Assembly (NCBI RefSeq): GCF_003287935.1
Contig: NZ_CP030287.1
Location: 7,309,793-7,373,792, forward strand
Length of the DNA: 64,000 nucleotides
Direction of reading: 5' to 3'
Source of the DNA: Streptomyces sp. ICC1
GTDB taxonomy: Bacteria > Actinomycetota > Actinomycetes > Streptomycetales > Streptomycetaceae
Below, one piece after another: positions 53,041 through 62,479 of this stretch (the stretch's first letter is position 1; the number at the start of each line of letters is the position of its first letter). The translations under genes were made by a program, and so were the position numbers. The notes below the pieces were generated by a model. The model saw nothing but the letters and a program-made list of their open reading frames with translations, had not been told where the DNA came from and did no database searches.

Positions 53041-53556
53041 CTAGTGCTGTGGCCGGAAAGGTTTGCCGGGTCGCGGTGTCCGGTGCGGTGCCTCTCCCCC
53101 AGCTACCGCCGGGAGGGGCCCCCGGGCGGAGGGCCACGCCTCGCACTGGACGTACCGCCGTGGTCCGACAACGCGGCGAGGTGCCGTGCCGGGCGCCGCG
53201 ATCCGGTGGACCTTTCCGGTCACAGCACTGGGCGGCCGAACTGCCTCGCACCGCCTTGGCGGTGAGCTCGTGGTGCCGACGGGTGGGCGCATGCCCGCCC
53301 TCGGAGGCGGTCCTCGCGTCGAGCGCCGACTCGTCCGCGGCGGCCGGCCCGCGGCGGTCGGCGGCGGGTGCGTGGTTGGCGGCGGTGTTCCTCGAAGTTC
53401 TGGGCGGTGGCGCTTCGGTGGGGTTTGTTGACGGCGTCTCCGAAGACCGGCGTGCCGGAAGACGGCGAACGCGACACCGAGCAGGACGACGGCGAGGGCG
53501 GTCATGACGAGTTGGGCTTTGTGGGCGAGGGCATTGCGCGGGTCTGTGGGGAACAT
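53041..53556 (-). CDS. Doubtful small membrane protein ORF
   Basis: ATG 53556 opens a convincing start (MFPTDPRNALAHKAQLV) and one TM helix (MTALAVVLLGVAFAVF). The following residues are Arg/Pro-rich and low in structure, and the frame ends inside the large fold-back repeat. The real protein may be only the first 35-60 residues, with a frameshift later. No family is recognised. Confidence 0.3.
   Translation of the reverse strand: MFPTDPRNALAHKAQLVMTALAVVLLGVAFAVFRHAGLRRRRQQTPPKRHRPELRGTPPPTTHPPPTAAGRPPRTSRRSTRGPPPRAGMRPPVGTTSSPPRRCEAVRPPSAVTGKVHRIAAPGTAPRRVVGPRRYVQCEAWPSARGPLPAVAGGEAPHRTPRPGKPFRPQH
53044..53228 (+). repeat. 185-bp fold-back with 51-bp arms (RNA hairpin or MITE)
   Basis: The left arm begins GTGCTGTGGCCGGAAAGGT at 53044. 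The right arm ends with the near-inverse ACCTTTCCGGTCACAGCAC at 53228. The arms pair over 51 bp. The 11 differences are all G/A or T/C and always in the direction that gives G-U pairs in plus-strand RNA. The central 83 bp contain a further GC-rich inverted repeat. Confidence 0.75.
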
Positions 53557-53696
53557 GCCTCCATCCTCCGCGCGCGCCCGCCTCGTCGTCGTCGCCCTCA
53601 GGTCCCCGATCTTGTATGCGACTTGAGTCCGATCTACCCGCCTGACCTGCATCCTTCGGCCGAACCCGGCGCTGCCGTCGGGCGTCGCGCCCGGTG

Positions 53697-54407
53697 TCAC
53701 TCCCCGGCCGCGAGGCCCGTCTGGTGGGCGAGGAGGGCGGCTTGGACCCGTCCCGCGCAGCCGGTCTTCTCCAGGATGGAGCCGACGTGCGTCTTGACCG
53801 TTCCGATGCCGATGCCGAGCCGGCGGCCGATCTCCAGATTGGCGAGGCCCGCGCCGAGCAGGGCGAGTACGTCCCGCTCCCGCTCGGTGAGCGCGGCGAT
53901 CCGCGCGTCGGGACCGGCCGGGGCGGCGGGGCGCCCGCCGCCTGCGCCGCCGCCCTGCAGCATCCGGCGGATGACGGTGCCGGTGACCCCGGGCGACAGG
54001 ACGGCGTCACCGCTCGCGGCCGACCGTACGGCGCTGATCAGTTCGTCGGGGCCCTCGTCCTTCAGCAGGAAGCCCGTGGCCCCGGCCGCGAGCGCGCGCA
54101 GCACGTTCTCCTCGTCGCCGAAGGTGGTGAGGACGACGACCTGCGGCGCCGGGTCCAGCGCGGTGAGCGGTCCGATGGCGGCGAGGCCGTCGAGGACGGG
54201 CATCCGGATGTCGAGGAGGACCACGTCGGGGTGGTGCCGCGCGGCGAGCTCCACGGCCTGGGCCCCGTCGGCGGCTTCGGCGACCACGTCGATGCCGTCG
54301 GCGTGCTTGAGGATCATCCGGACGCCGGCCCGGATCATCTGCTCGTCGTCGGCGAGCAGGACCCGTACGACGCTGTCGGCCCGGTCGGACCGCTGCGGGT
54401 CATTCAC
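53697..54407 (-). CDS. NarL/FixJ-type response regulator
   Basis: A 236-aa two-component regulator. The receiver domain has VLLADDEQMIRAG (acidic pair), phospho-Asp in VVLLDIRMPVLDG, the switch Thr in VVLTTFGDEENVL and Lys in FLLKDEGPDEL. The LuxR HTH is LTERERDVLALLGAGLANLEIGRRLGI. GTG 54407 (GTGAATGACC) contains a TGA in the overlapping frame, typical of coupling to an upstream sensor kinase. That kinase is missing because adapter sequence begins 17 bp upstream. Confidence 0.92.
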   Translation of the reverse strand: MNDPQRSDRADSVVRVLLADDEQMIRAGVRMILKHADGIDVVAEAADGAQAVELAARHHPDVVLLDIRMPVLDGLAAIGPLTALDPAPQVVVLTTFGDEENVLRALAAGATGFLLKDEGPDELISAVRSAASGDAVLSPGVTGTVIRRMLQGGGAGGGRPAAPAGPDARIAALTERERDVLALLGAGLANLEIGRRLGIGIGTVKTHVGSILEKTGCAGRVQAALLAHQTGLAAGE

Positions 54408-54423
54408 GTGTGCTCCCGGATTG

Positions 54424-54453
54424 GTCTCTATACACATCTGACGATGCCCACGC
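54424..54453. other. Nextera i5-side adapter remnant (assembly artefact)
   Basis: GTCTCTATACACATCT followed by GACGATGCCCACG matches the Nextera mosaic end plus the read-2-side adapter (GACGCTGCCGACG), with one deletion and a few mismatches. It separates a response regulator from its expected sensor-kinase gene. Confidence 0.88.
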
Positions 54454-54504
54454 GCCCTCACCCTCGCCCCGCATCCACCCCAAGTACCGGACACGGACAC
54501 GGAC

Positions 54505-55266
54505 ATGACCCGCGCCGAGTGTGCGCCCCGACCCCACGCAGCCGCGTTCCCGGCCTCCCCGACCCAGGCAGTCGTCCTGGCGGGCGGCCAGGGTTCGCGG
54601 CTGCGGCCGTACACGGACGACCGCCCGAAGCCGATGGTCGAGATCCCCGGTACGGGCGTGCCGATCATCGGGCACCAGCTGGCGTGGCTGGCCTCCGAGG
54701 GGGTGACGGACGCCGTCGTCTCGTGCGGGCACCTCGCCGAGGTGCTCCAGGAGTGGCTGGCCGGGGCCGAGTTGCCGCTGCGCGTGACCACGGTGGTCGA
54801 GGACGAGCCGCTGGGCCGCGGCGGCGGTCTGAAGTACGCGGCGCGCCGGCTACCGCGGCCCGAGGAGGCCTGGTTCGCGACCAACGGCGATGTGTGGACG
54901 CGCTTCTCGCTGCGCGAGATGGCGGCCTTCCACGCCGAGCGCGGGGCGACGGCCACCCTGGCGCTGGCCCGGCCCCGGATTCCGTGGGGCGTGGTGGAGA
55001 TCAACGAGTACGGGCACGTACTGGACTTCATCGAGGCGCCGCAGTCCCCGTATCCGGTGAACGCCGGCGTGTACGTCTTCGGGCCCGAATTCGCCGCGTT
55101 GCTCCCCGACTTGGGCGACCACGAGCGTACGACGTTCCCGCGGTTGGCCCGCGAGCGGCGCCTGGCGGGCTTCCCGCTGCCCCAGGGGGCCTACTGGCGG
55201 GCGATCGACACGGCGAAGGACCTGACCGAGGCGGCACGGGAGTTGGCCGCGCAGGGCGGCGCGTAG
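54505..55266 (+). CDS. Sugar-phosphate nucleotidyltransferase
   Basis: A 253-aa NTP-transferase. The N-terminal signature AVVLAGGQGSRLRPYTDDRPKPMVEI is present in full form (given here in two parts: AVVLAGGQGSRLRPY and RPKPMVEI). FATNGDVWT is the metal site, and NAGVYVFGPEF and YWRAIDTAKDL sit at the end. It lacks a C-terminal left-handed beta-helix, so it acts on NDP-sugar synthesis alone, probably glucose- or mannose-type. The start at 54505 is the first good ATG; the real 5' region may be affected by the adapter join 50 bp upstream. Confidence 0.85.
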   Translation: MTRAECAPRPHAAAFPASPTQAVVLAGGQGSRLRPYTDDRPKPMVEIPGTGVPIIGHQLAWLASEGVTDAVVSCGHLAEVLQEWLAGAELPLRVTTVVEDEPLGRGGGLKYAARRLPRPEEAWFATNGDVWTRFSLREMAAFHAERGATATLALARPRIPWGVVEINEYGHVLDFIEAPQSPYPVNAGVYVFGPEFAALLPDLGDHERTTFPRLARERRLAGFPLPQGAYWRAIDTAKDLTEAARELAAQGGA

Positions 55267-55340
55267 GGCCTCCTCGGCCCTGTCCCGGCCCCACGGCCGC
55301 GCTCAGCCTTCCGCTCCCAGCCCTCCGCCCCCACCACGAA

Positions 55341-55386
55341 GACGAGAGGGGCCCGGCACGCTCTCGCGTGCCGGGCCCCTCTCGTC
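55341..55386. terminator. Strong convergent terminator
   Basis: A perfect 20-bp stem GACGAGAGGGGCCCGGCACG and its complement around CTCTCG, extended by CACGA/TCGTG. It serves the nucleotidyltransferase gene and the convergent DoxX gene. Confidence 0.92.
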
Positions 55387-55428
55387 GTGTGGTCGTACGG
55401 TCCGGCCTCCGGCCTCGGGCCGAAGTCC

Positions 55429-56961
55429 TCAGCCGAGGAGTCCGCCCACCAGTCCGGGCTTCTTCGACGGCGCGTCCCCGGTCCCGCCGGGGGTCCCGGA
55501 GGAGCTGGCCGGGGGCTTCTGCGGCGTGGACTGGCGCGGGGTGCTGCGCGGGGTCTGGCTGCCGGTGGTGCCCCGGGTCGCGGTCGGGGACGATCCGGAC
55601 CCGCCGGTGCCGGGGGAGGCCGAACCGGTCGCGCCGCGGCCCGACTTGGCGGCCGGCGAGGAGGCTCCGGCGGAGGGCTGTGCGGCGGGCTTGGACGGGG
55701 TGGGCCGTACGGGCTGCTGCTGTTGCGGGGTGCTGGGCAGCGGCCGCCCGGGCAGGTAGTTGCTCGGGGCCTCTCCCGGTCCGGGGACGGTGACGACCGT
55801 GGTGGAGCGGACGGCGCCGCCGAGGAGCGAGCCGATGAGCAGGGTGAGCCCGCAGACGACGGTGGCCATGACGGCTCCGCGCCGCAGTACGCGGCGGCGC
55901 AGGCGCCAGACCTCGGAGCGCGGGCCGAGCGTGCGCCAGGCCTCGCTGGCGAGGCGCCCGTCCAGGGAGTAGACGGGGGCGCCCGCGATGATCAGGGGGC
56001 TCCAGGCGGCGAGGTAGATGATGTCGGGCGCGTCGTAGGCGGGAACGGTCTTCCAGCTCACGGTCATGAGCAGGGCGGCGGACAGGAGCGCCCCGAAGCA
56101 GGCGGCGAACCGCTGCCACAGGCCGAACACCGTCAGCACGCCCACGATGACCTGGAGGAAGGCCACGCTCAGGCCCGCGCCGACGGGGTGGGCGAGCGCG
56201 AAGTCGCGCAGCGGCTCGGCGAGCGCCCAGGGCTGGAGGGTGTGCAGCCAGGTGACCATGGAGCCGCGCTCGCCACCGTCGAAGTAGACGGGGTCGCACA
56301 GTTTGCCCATGCCGGCGTAGATGGAGATGAAGCCGAGGAAGACGCGGAGCGGGAGCAGCACGACGCCGAGGTTCATCCGGCGGCCGGGGTAGTACGAGGC
56401 CTGGCCGCGGGTGTCGCCGGGGGCCCGGCGGGAGTCCGTGCCGGGCCCGGGGCCCTCGCCGTACGGGGCGCCGTGGGCCTCGTACGGGTGGTCGCGCAGG
56501 GCGGGCTGCCGGCGGGTCTCGTCGAGGTCGCCGTAGCTGCGCTGGCCGATGACGGTCGGGGTGGCGAGGGTGTCGTCGGCGAGGTCGTGGGCGAGGTCGA
56601 TGCGCGGGATGACCTGGGTGGCTCCGCCGTCGTACTCGTCGTGCCCGCGCCCGTGCTCGCGTACGGCCTGGAGCAGGCCGCCCATGGCGGCGCTGGCCGC
56701 GGCGTCGCCGGGGGCGGACTTGCCGCTCCACACGACGGGGCGGCGGCGGGCCGCGCCGGCTCCGGCGGCGGCGAGGGCCCCGCCGAGCGCGGGGGCGAGC
56801 CCGGAGGCGCCCGCGGGCCTGGGACGCGCGCTGGGGCTCGGTGCGAGCCGCACGCGGAAGCTGGCGTGGTTGACGATGACCTGTGCGGGGTCGCACGGCA
56901 CCTTGACCATGCTCAGCGCGGGCTGGTCGTCGAACCCTGGCGTTCTGGTGTCCACACTCAT
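55429..56961 (-). CDS. DoxX-family membrane protein with disordered ends
   Basis: A 510-aa protein. The first about 195 residues are polar and low-complexity. The four-helix DoxX core (about 196-330) follows: LGVVLLPLRVFLGFISIYAGMGKL, GLSVAFLQVIVGVLTVFGLWQR, AALLMTVSW and IIYLAAWSPLIIAG. A further TM helix (VMATVVCGLTLLIGSLLGG) and about 120 residues of Pro/Ser/Thr/Gln-rich tail end it. DoxX proteins are linked to redox protection complexes or quinone oxidation, but this one is much longer than usual. ATG 56961. Confidence 0.8.
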   Translation of the reverse strand: MSVDTRTPGFDDQPALSMVKVPCDPAQVIVNHASFRVRLAPSPSARPRPAGASGLAPALGGALAAAGAGAARRRPVVWSGKSAPGDAAASAAMGGLLQAVREHGRGHDEYDGGATQVIPRIDLAHDLADDTLATPTVIGQRSYGDLDETRRQPALRDHPYEAHGAPYGEGPGPGTDSRRAPGDTRGQASYYPGRRMNLGVVLLPLRVFLGFISIYAGMGKLCDPVYFDGGERGSMVTWLHTLQPWALAEPLRDFALAHPVGAGLSVAFLQVIVGVLTVFGLWQRFAACFGALLSAALLMTVSWKTVPAYDAPDIIYLAAWSPLIIAGAPVYSLDGRLASEAWRTLGPRSEVWRLRRRVLRRGAVMATVVCGLTLLIGSLLGGAVRSTTVVTVPGPGEAPSNYLPGRPLPSTPQQQQPVRPTPSKPAAQPSAGASSPAAKSGRGATGSASPGTGGSGSSPTATRGTTGSQTPRSTPRQSTPQKPPASSSGTPGGTGDAPSKKPGLVGGLLG

Positions 56962-57100
56962 CTAACCGAGTGACGGGTGTTTAGGACACTGCCTTGACAT
57001 CAGGGATGTGTCCGAGACCCGTCAAATCAAGCCACCCCGCCCACGGGGGACGGGGTGGCACGCTCACGGGTCACGCCGTGTGAGCCAAGTGGATCAAGCA

Positions 57101-57181
57101 GATCCCGCGGATCCGGTCAATCCGGTCGATCCCACGGATCCGGTCGATCCCACGGATCCGGTCGATCCCGCGGATCCGGTC
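57101..57181. repeat. 18-bp tandem repeat (4.5 copies) abutting the rlmB stop
   Basis: Four copies of GATCCCRCGGATCCGGTC plus one 9-bp half unit (AATCCGGTC), 81 bp in total, ending 2 bp before the rlmB stop codon. Each unit holds a GGATCC palindrome. In one plus frame it would read as DPVDPT repeats. Confidence 0.9.
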
Positions 57182-57183
57182 GG

Positions 57184-58155
57184 TCAGGCGCGGCCGCGGG
57201 TGGCGCGGCGGCGGGCGGCCTCGTAGAGGACGACGCCCGCGGCGACGCCGGCGTTGAGCGATTCGGCGCCGCCCGGCATCGGGATGCGCACGAGGTAGTC
57301 GCAGTTCTCGCCGACGAGGCGGCCCAGGCCCTTGCCCTCGGAACCGATGACGATGACGACGGGGCCGCCCAGCGCTTCGAGTTCGTGGACCTCGTGCGTG
57401 CCCTCGGCGGCGAGGCCGACGATGGTGATGCCGGCCTTCTTGTAGTCCTGGATGGCGCGGGTCAGGTTGGTGACCCGGGAGACCGGGGTGCGGGCGGCGG
57501 TGCCGGCCGAGGACTTCCAGGCGCCGGCGGTCATGCTGGCGGCGCGGCGCTCGGGGATGACCACGCCGTGGCCGCCGAAGGCGGAGACGGAGCGGACGAT
57601 CGCGCCGAGGTTGCGGGGGTCGGTGACGCCGTCGAGGGCGACGATGAGCGGGTCCTCGCCGTTGTCGTACGCGGCGGCGGTGAGCTCCTCCGGGTGCGCG
57701 TACTCGTACGGCGGGACCTGGAGGACCAGGCCCTGGTGGTTGAGGCCGTTGGTCAGCCGGTCGAGCTCGGGGCGCGGGGCTTCCATCAGGTTGATGTTGC
57801 CGCGCGCGGCCGCGAGCTGGAGGGCCTCGCGCACGCGCTCGTCGTTGTCGATGAACTGCTGGACGTAGAGGGTGACGGCCGGTACGCCGTCGCGCAGCGC
57901 CTCGAAGACCGGGTTGCGGCCGACGACCATCTCGCTGGTGCCCTTGGGGCCGCCGCGGCGCGGGGCCGGGCGGCGCTTGGCGGCCTGGCGGGCCATGGCG
58001 TTGCTGATGCGGTTGGCTTTGTGCTTCTTGCGGTCCTCGGCCTTGGGCGTGGGGCCCTTGCCTTCGAGGGCCTTGCGCCGCTGGCCACCGCTGCCGACCG
58101 TCGCGCCCTTCTTGTTGGACGTGCGGCGGTTCCTGCGCTGGCTGTTCCCGGCCAT
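57184..58155 (-). CDS. rlmB: 23S rRNA (guanosine-2'-O-)-methyltransferase RlmB (TrmH/SpoU)
   Basis: A 323-aa SPOUT methyltransferase. A basic, disordered N-terminus (1-75) is followed by the SpoU substrate-binding domain ([14 protein letters not shown]) and the knotted domain with [33 protein letters not shown] and [23 protein letters not shown] (the three family motifs). ATG 58155 follows AGGTAGAGG. It methylates G2251 in the peptidyl-transferase loop of 23S rRNA. It follows cysS on the same strand, the order usual in actinobacteria. Confidence 0.93.
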   Translation of the reverse strand: MAGNSQRRNRRTSNKKGATVGSGGQRRKALEGKGPTPKAEDRKKHKANRISNAMARQAAKRRPAPRRGGPKGTSEMVVGRNPVFEALRDGVPAVTLYVQQFIDNDERVREALQLAAARGNINLMEAPRPELDRLTNGLNHQGLVLQVPPYEYAHPEELTAAAYDNGEDPLIVALDGVTDPRNLGAIVRSVSAFGGHGVVIPERRAASMTAGAWKSSAGTAARTPVSRVTNLTRAIQDYKKAGITIVGLAAEGTHEVHELEALGGPVVIVIGSEGKGLGRLVGENCDYLVRIPMPGGAESLNAGVAAGVVLYEAARRRATRGRA

Positions 58156-58276
58156 GACCTCTACCTGTTTCGTTGGTGCTGCGATATGTACGTATGAAGA
58201 GTGTGCCGCCCGGAACGCCGGGCGGCCCAATCTGAGTGCGCCAGTGGGACTGCGCGGTGGGGCCGCTCCGGGTGGC

Positions 58277-59677
58277 TCAGCGGGGGCCGAGCGTCCAGCG
58301 GGGGCCCGTGGGGCTGTCCTCGATGACGAGGCCGGACTGCTGCAGCTGGTCGCGGATGGCGTCGGCGGTGGCCCAGTCCTTGCGGGCGCGGGCGGACTCG
58401 CGCTGCTCCAGGACCAGGCGCACGAGGGTGTCCACGGCTCCGTGGAGGTCCTCGCCGCGGTCGGCTTCGCCCGCCCAGTGCGGGTCGAGGGGGTCGAGGC
58501 CGAGGACGCCCAGCATGGCCCGTACCTCCGACAGGCGCGCGATGGCCGCGTCCTTGTCGTCGGCGGCGAGCGCGCTGTTCCCCTGGCGGACGGTGGTGTG
58601 GATGATGGCGAGCGCCTGCGGGACGCCCAGGTCGTCGTCCATGGCCTCGGCGAAGGCGGGCGGGACCTCGGCGGCGGGCTCGACGGTCTTGCCGGCCTTC
58701 TCGATGACGCGCTGGATGAAGCCCTCGATGCGGGCGAAGCCGGACTCGGCCTCGCGCAGGGACTCCACGCTGTACTCGATCATCGAGCGGTAGTGCGGAG
58801 TGCCGAGGTAGTAGCGCAGGACGATCGGGCGCCAGACCTTGAGCATCTCGGAGACGAGGACGGAGTTGCCGAGCGACTTGGACATCTTCTCGCCGGAGAG
58901 GGTGACCCAGGCGTTGTGCATCCAGTACTTCGCGAACTCGTCGCCGTAGGCCTTGGCCTGGACGATCTCGTTCTCGTGGTGCGGGAAGATCAGGTCGAGC
59001 CCGCCGCCGTGGATGTCGAAGGCGCTGCCGAGGTACTTGTGCGCCATCGCGGAGCACTCGAGGTGCCAGCCGGGACGGCCGCGGCCCCACGGGGTCTCCC
59101 AGTCGGGCTCGCCGGGCTTGGAGGCCTTCCACATGGCGAAGTCGCGCGGGTCGCGCTTGCCGGTGATGCCCGACTCGGCGGGCTGGCGCAGGTCGTCGAT
59201 GTCCTGGTTGGAGAGCTCCAGGTAGCCGGGGAAGGAGCGCACGTCGAAGTAGACGCTGCCGTCGGCGACGTAGGCGTGGCCGCGCTCGATGAGCCCGCGC
59301 ATCATCTCGATCATCTCCGGCACGTGGCCGGTGGCGCGCGGCTCGTACGTGGGCGGGAGGCAGCCCAGCGCGTTGTAGCCGTCGTTGAAGGCGCGCTCGT
59401 TCTCGTAGCCGATGGACCACCAGGGGCGGCCCTGGGCCTCACCCTTCGCGATGATCTTGTCGTCGATGTCGGTGACGTTGCGGATGAAGGTGACGTCGAG
59501 CCCGCGGTGGGTGAACCAGCGGCGGGCGATGTCGAAGTTCAGGTACGAGCGGACGTGACCGATGTGCGGAGCCGCCTGCACGGTGGCGCCGCAGAGGTAG
59601 ATCGAGACGCAGCCCGGAACGAGCGGGATGAAGTCACGGATCTGCCGGGCGCTGGTGTCGTACAGGCGAATAGTCAC
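58277..59677 (-). CDS. cysS: Cysteinyl-tRNA synthetase
   Basis: A 466-aa class I synthetase. Zinc ligands are in [16 protein letters not shown] and [15 protein letters not shown]. The ATP motifs are PHIGHVRSY (HIGH) and KMSKS. The C-terminal anticodon-binding DALR-like part ends at WTLGPR. GTG 59677 is the start. This is the protein-synthesis CysS, distinct from MshC, which lacks the full C-terminal domain. Confidence 0.95.
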   Translation of the reverse strand: MTIRLYDTSARQIRDFIPLVPGCVSIYLCGATVQAAPHIGHVRSYLNFDIARRWFTHRGLDVTFIRNVTDIDDKIIAKGEAQGRPWWSIGYENERAFNDGYNALGCLPPTYEPRATGHVPEMIEMMRGLIERGHAYVADGSVYFDVRSFPGYLELSNQDIDDLRQPAESGITGKRDPRDFAMWKASKPGEPDWETPWGRGRPGWHLECSAMAHKYLGSAFDIHGGGLDLIFPHHENEIVQAKAYGDEFAKYWMHNAWVTLSGEKMSKSLGNSVLVSEMLKVWRPIVLRYYLGTPHYRSMIEYSVESLREAESGFARIEGFIQRVIEKAGKTVEPAAEVPPAFAEAMDDDLGVPQALAIIHTTVRQGNSALAADDKDAAIARLSEVRAMLGVLGLDPLDPHWAGEADRGEDLHGAVDTLVRLVLEQRESARARKDWATADAIRDQLQQSGLVIEDSPTGPRWTLGPR

Positions 59678-59780
59678 GGCATCCAGGGTAGTGCGCCCGT
59701 AGCAGTGCCCCGCGACCCTTTCGGTACGCGGGGCCCGCTTTGTTGTCGAAGAGCCGCGGGAGCGGCCCCCGTACGGGGTA

Positions 59781-60314
59781 CTAGGCCCGGTTCGTCCGGT
59801 AGACGAGGGCCGTGGCGATGGCGGCGAGGCCTTCGGCGCGGCCGGTGAGGCCCAGTCCGTCGGTGGTGGTGCCGGAGAGCGAGACGGGGGCGCCCGCCGC
59901 GGCGGTGAGCGTCTTCTGTGCTTCTTCGCGCCGCTTGCCGATCTTGGGGCGTACGCCGATCACCTGGATGGCGATGTTGCCGATCTCGAAGCCTTCGGCG
60001 CGGACGATGCGGGCGGCCTCGGCCAGCAGCGTGATCCCGGCGGCGCCGGACCACTCGGGGCGCGAGGTGCCGAAGTGGGCGCCGAGGTCGCCGACTCCGG
60101 CGGCGGAGAAGAGGGCGTCGCAGGCGGCGTGCGCGGCGACGTCGCCGTCGGAGTGGCCGGCGAGGCCGTCCTCTCCCTCCCAGAGCAGGCCGGCGCACCA
60201 CAGCTCGCGGCCGGTCTCGAAGGCGTGGACGTCGGTGCCGATGCCGACGAGCGGGATCACGGGGGCGTCGGTACGGGCGGCGCCGGCGGCGGCGCTGTCG
60301 GGACTAGTAGGCAT
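59781..60314 (-). CDS. ispF: 2-C-methyl-D-erythritol 2,4-cyclodiphosphate synthase
   Basis: A 177-aa Isp[10 protein letters not shown] (metal Asp and His), [19 protein letters not shown] (second His and substrate loop), and [16 protein letters not shown] near the end. It converts CDP-ME 2-phosphate to MEcPP in the MEP isoprenoid pathway. It overlaps the end of ispD by 11 bp, so the two are coupled. Confidence 0.95.
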   Translation of the reverse strand: MPTSPDSAAAGAARTDAPVIPLVGIGTDVHAFETGRELWCAGLLWEGEDGLAGHSDGDVAAHAACDALFSAAGVGDLGAHFGTSRPEWSGAAGITLLAEAARIVRAEGFEIGNIAIQVIGVRPKIGKRREEAQKTLTAAAGAPVSLSGTTTDGLGLTGRAEGLAAIATALVYRTNRA

Positions 60315-61059
60315 CGGTGGCCCTCCTGCGGGCGAGTACGGCCTCGGCGAGGACCAGGTCGAGCGGGCGGGTGACCTTGAAGGCCTCTTCGTGTCCGGGG
60401 ACCACCACGACGGTGACGCCGAGCTGTTCCACCATCCCGGCGTCGTCTGTGGCGCCCTCGCCGTCGGCCGTGCCCGCCGCGAGCTTCTCGTGCGCGCGCA
60501 GCAGCGTGGCCACGTCGAAGCCCTGCGGGGTCTGTACGGCGCGCAGCCGGGCCCGGACGGGGGTGGCGACGACCGGCTCGGGTTCGCCGGGCCGGCCCGG
60601 CTCGACCTCCTTGACGGTGTCGGCCAGCGGCATGGCGGGCACGACGGCGGGGGCGCCGTCGCGGACGGCCTCGACGATGGAGTCGACGGTGTCCACGGGG
60701 ACGAGCGGGCGGGCCGCGTCGTGGATGAGTACGGCGGTGATGTCGGCCGGGAGGGCGGCGAGGCCGGCGCGCACGGACTGCTGGCGGGTTTCGCCGCCGG
60801 CGACGACCAGGACCTCCGTGCGGTCGGGCAGCGCGTGCTCGTCGAGCATGCGGCGCACCTCTACGGTGTCGGCCGGCGGGGCGACGACGACCACGAGGGA
60901 GACGGCGCGGGAGCGCGCCATGGCGCGGACGGCGTGGATGAGCATGGGCAGTCCGCCCAGGGTCCGCAGGGCCTTGGGGGCGCCGGGACCGAGCCGGACC
61001 CCGCGGCCGGCGGCCGGGATCACCGCGGCGGTGCGATGGGGGCGCGATTCGTCAGACAT
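60304..61059 (-). CDS. ispD: 2-C-methyl-D-erythritol 4-phosphate cytidylyltransferase
   Basis: A 251-aa Isp[20 protein letters not shown] is the nucleotide loop with the catalytic Arg and Lys. [15 protein letters not shown] and [11 protein letters not shown] follow, then [11 protein letters not shown]. It forms CDP-ME from MEP and CTP. ATG 61059; the longer open frame upstream is not conserved-looking. First gene of ispD-ispF-cysS-rlmB, likely one transcript, with a repeat array in the promoter region. Confidence 0.95.
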   Translation of the reverse strand: MSDESRPHRTAAVIPAAGRGVRLGPGAPKALRTLGGLPMLIHAVRAMARSRAVSLVVVVAPPADTVEVRRMLDEHALPDRTEVLVVAGGETRQQSVRAGLAALPADITAVLIHDAARPLVPVDTVDSIVEAVRDGAPAVVPAMPLADTVKEVEPGRPGEPEPVVATPVRARLRAVQTPQGFDVATLLRAHEKLAAGTADGEGATDDAGMVEQLGVTVVVVPGHEEAFKVTRPLDLVLAEAVLARRRATDAY

Positions 61060-61212
61060 CAGTAGCTCCGAGCCAGGTTTGTGACTTCGGCCGACATGGG
61101 TATGGCCTGAAGGGTGCCGGGTGCGACGCCCTCGCCCCTTCCGTGACGACCGGTCGAGTCGGCTGCCCGGACCCGGCACGCCAGTGAACGATGTCGGCTT
61201 GTTCAGCACAGG

Positions 61213-61270
61213 TGTTGTCAACGGATCTTGTTGTCAACAGGTCGAGTTGTCGACAGGCAGTGGATATCAA
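61213..61270. promoter_or_regulatory. GTTGTCAAC repeat array between carD and ispD
   Basis: GTTGTCAAC at 61213 and 61229 and GTTGTCGAC at 61245 are spaced exactly 16 bp apart. A weaker copy, GATATCAAC, follows at 61262, where AACAGGCAGTGGATA-like sequence also repeats. The core GTTG-N-CAAC is a dyad. The region 61060-61392 holds no gene and must carry the ispD promoter and the carD 3' end. Confidence 0.75.
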
Positions 61271-61392
61271 CAGGCAGTGGATACAGACATGCCGCAGCGC
61301 CCGGCAACAAGTTTCCTTGTCATCGGGCACCGCGGCACAACTCTATGTACGACCGGGCGACTGTGCGTGACCGGGGCGTACGGGTGATCGCG

Positions 61393-61875
61393 TCAGGACG
61401 CGAGCACCTCGTCGAGGAGGGCTTCCGCCTTGTCCTCGTTGGTGTTCTCGGCGAGCGCGAGCTCGCTCACCAGGATCTGGCGCGCCTTCGCGAGCATGCG
61501 CTTCTCGCCCGCGGAAAGCCCGCGCTCACGCTCACGACGCCACAGGTCGCGCACGACTTCGGCGACCTTGATGACATCGCCAGAAGCGAGCTTCTCCAGA
61601 TTTGCCTTGTAGCGCCGTGACCAGTTCGTGGGCTCTTCGGCAAACGGTGCGCGGAGCACCTCGAAGACCCGTTCCAGGCCGTCCTGGCCGACTACGTCGC
61701 GAACGCCGACGAACTCCGCATTGTCCGCAGGCACGCGAACGGTCAGGTCGCCCTGGGCGACCTTGAGCACCAAGTAGGTCTTGTCCACGCCTTTGATCTG
61801 GCGAGTCTCAATGGCCTCGATCAGCGCGGCCCCGTGATGGGGATAGACCACGGTGTCGCCAACCTTGAACGTCAT
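61393..61875 (-). CDS. carD: CarD-family RNA polymerase-binding transcription factor
   Basis: A 160-aa protein. The N-terminal Tudor-like RNAP-interaction domain begins [21 protein letters not shown]. The C-terminal helical DNA-contact domain contains [18 protein letters not shown] and [23 protein letters not shown], with the conserved Trp. It stabilises open promoter complexes at rRNA and other promoters and is essential in related actinobacteria. ATG 61875. It precedes the isoprenoid genes on the same strand, with 333 bp between. Confidence 0.95.
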   Translation of the reverse strand: MTFKVGDTVVYPHHGAALIEAIETRQIKGVDKTYLVLKVAQGDLTVRVPADNAEFVGVRDVVGQDGLERVFEVLRAPFAEEPTNWSRRYKANLEKLASGDVIKVAEVVRDLWRRERERGLSAGEKRMLAKARQILVSELALAENTNEDKAEALLDEVLAS

Positions 61876-62479
61876 GTGACAGGTACCCCTTCCGTGGCTA
61901 TCCAGGGTAACACGAGAATCGACCGTTATGAATGGCGTTTTCGCAGGTCAGGGCACATCTCGGGGCTTGACAACACGGACAGGAACGTGCTGCGGGAGGC
62001 TTCCGGGAGAGGGTATTCGCAGGTCGGAGGCTCTGTGCGGACCGACCGAATCGGCCGCGCCGCGCCCGGCCAAGACCCCCGCCGGTGTGACGTACGTCCT
62101 GTTTTGCCGGTTTCCGGGGCGGGAAACCGAACTACTCCGTTCGACTGGCGACCGCCCCGGCGGGGCGCGTTCCGGCCCAATCCGGAATTCGATCACCGGC
62201 GGTGTTCGAAGGAATCCGGAAATTGATCATCGGACGTCCATCGGCCATTTCCCCGAATGCAAAGATCACCCGGCCGCGGCGGCGCCGGGACACGACCCGG
62301 ACAGGGCGGCCCCCGCGCTGCGGAGGGTCGGGTGCGGGCGCGGGGCGACGGCTCGGTAACCTAAGCGCGCTGCACCCCCTTAGAGCGGCTTTACTTCGGC
62401 CGTTCCCGAGGGGCCCCTCCCTGCGACGACCGGGGGAGTCCACCCTTCCGATTCGTACGTCCAAGGAGAAGCCGCCGCC
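61876..62479. other. Long divergent intergenic region, carD / lipoprotein gene
   Basis: 604 bp without a convincing gene. GGCTTGACAACACGG (near 61963) is a -35-like element on the plus strand. CGGTAACCTAAG (near 62350) and CCTTAGAGCGGCTTTACTT (near 62380) could belong to the lipoprotein promoter. Short ORFs here lack ribosome sites. No strong hairpin or repeat is seen. Confidence 0.5.

Noticed and set aside
57101..57181. Possible CRISPR array
   Set aside because: Repeats are contiguous without spacers; no cas genes in the window.
57008..57226. 72-aa ORF with DPVDPT repeats
   Set aside because: It comes from the 18-bp tandem repeat, overlaps the rlmB end and has no ribosome site.
61213..61270. 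Cluster of DnaA boxes / replication origin
   Set aside because: The sites read GTTGTCAAC rather than the TTGTCCACA type and no dnaA or dnaN gene is near.
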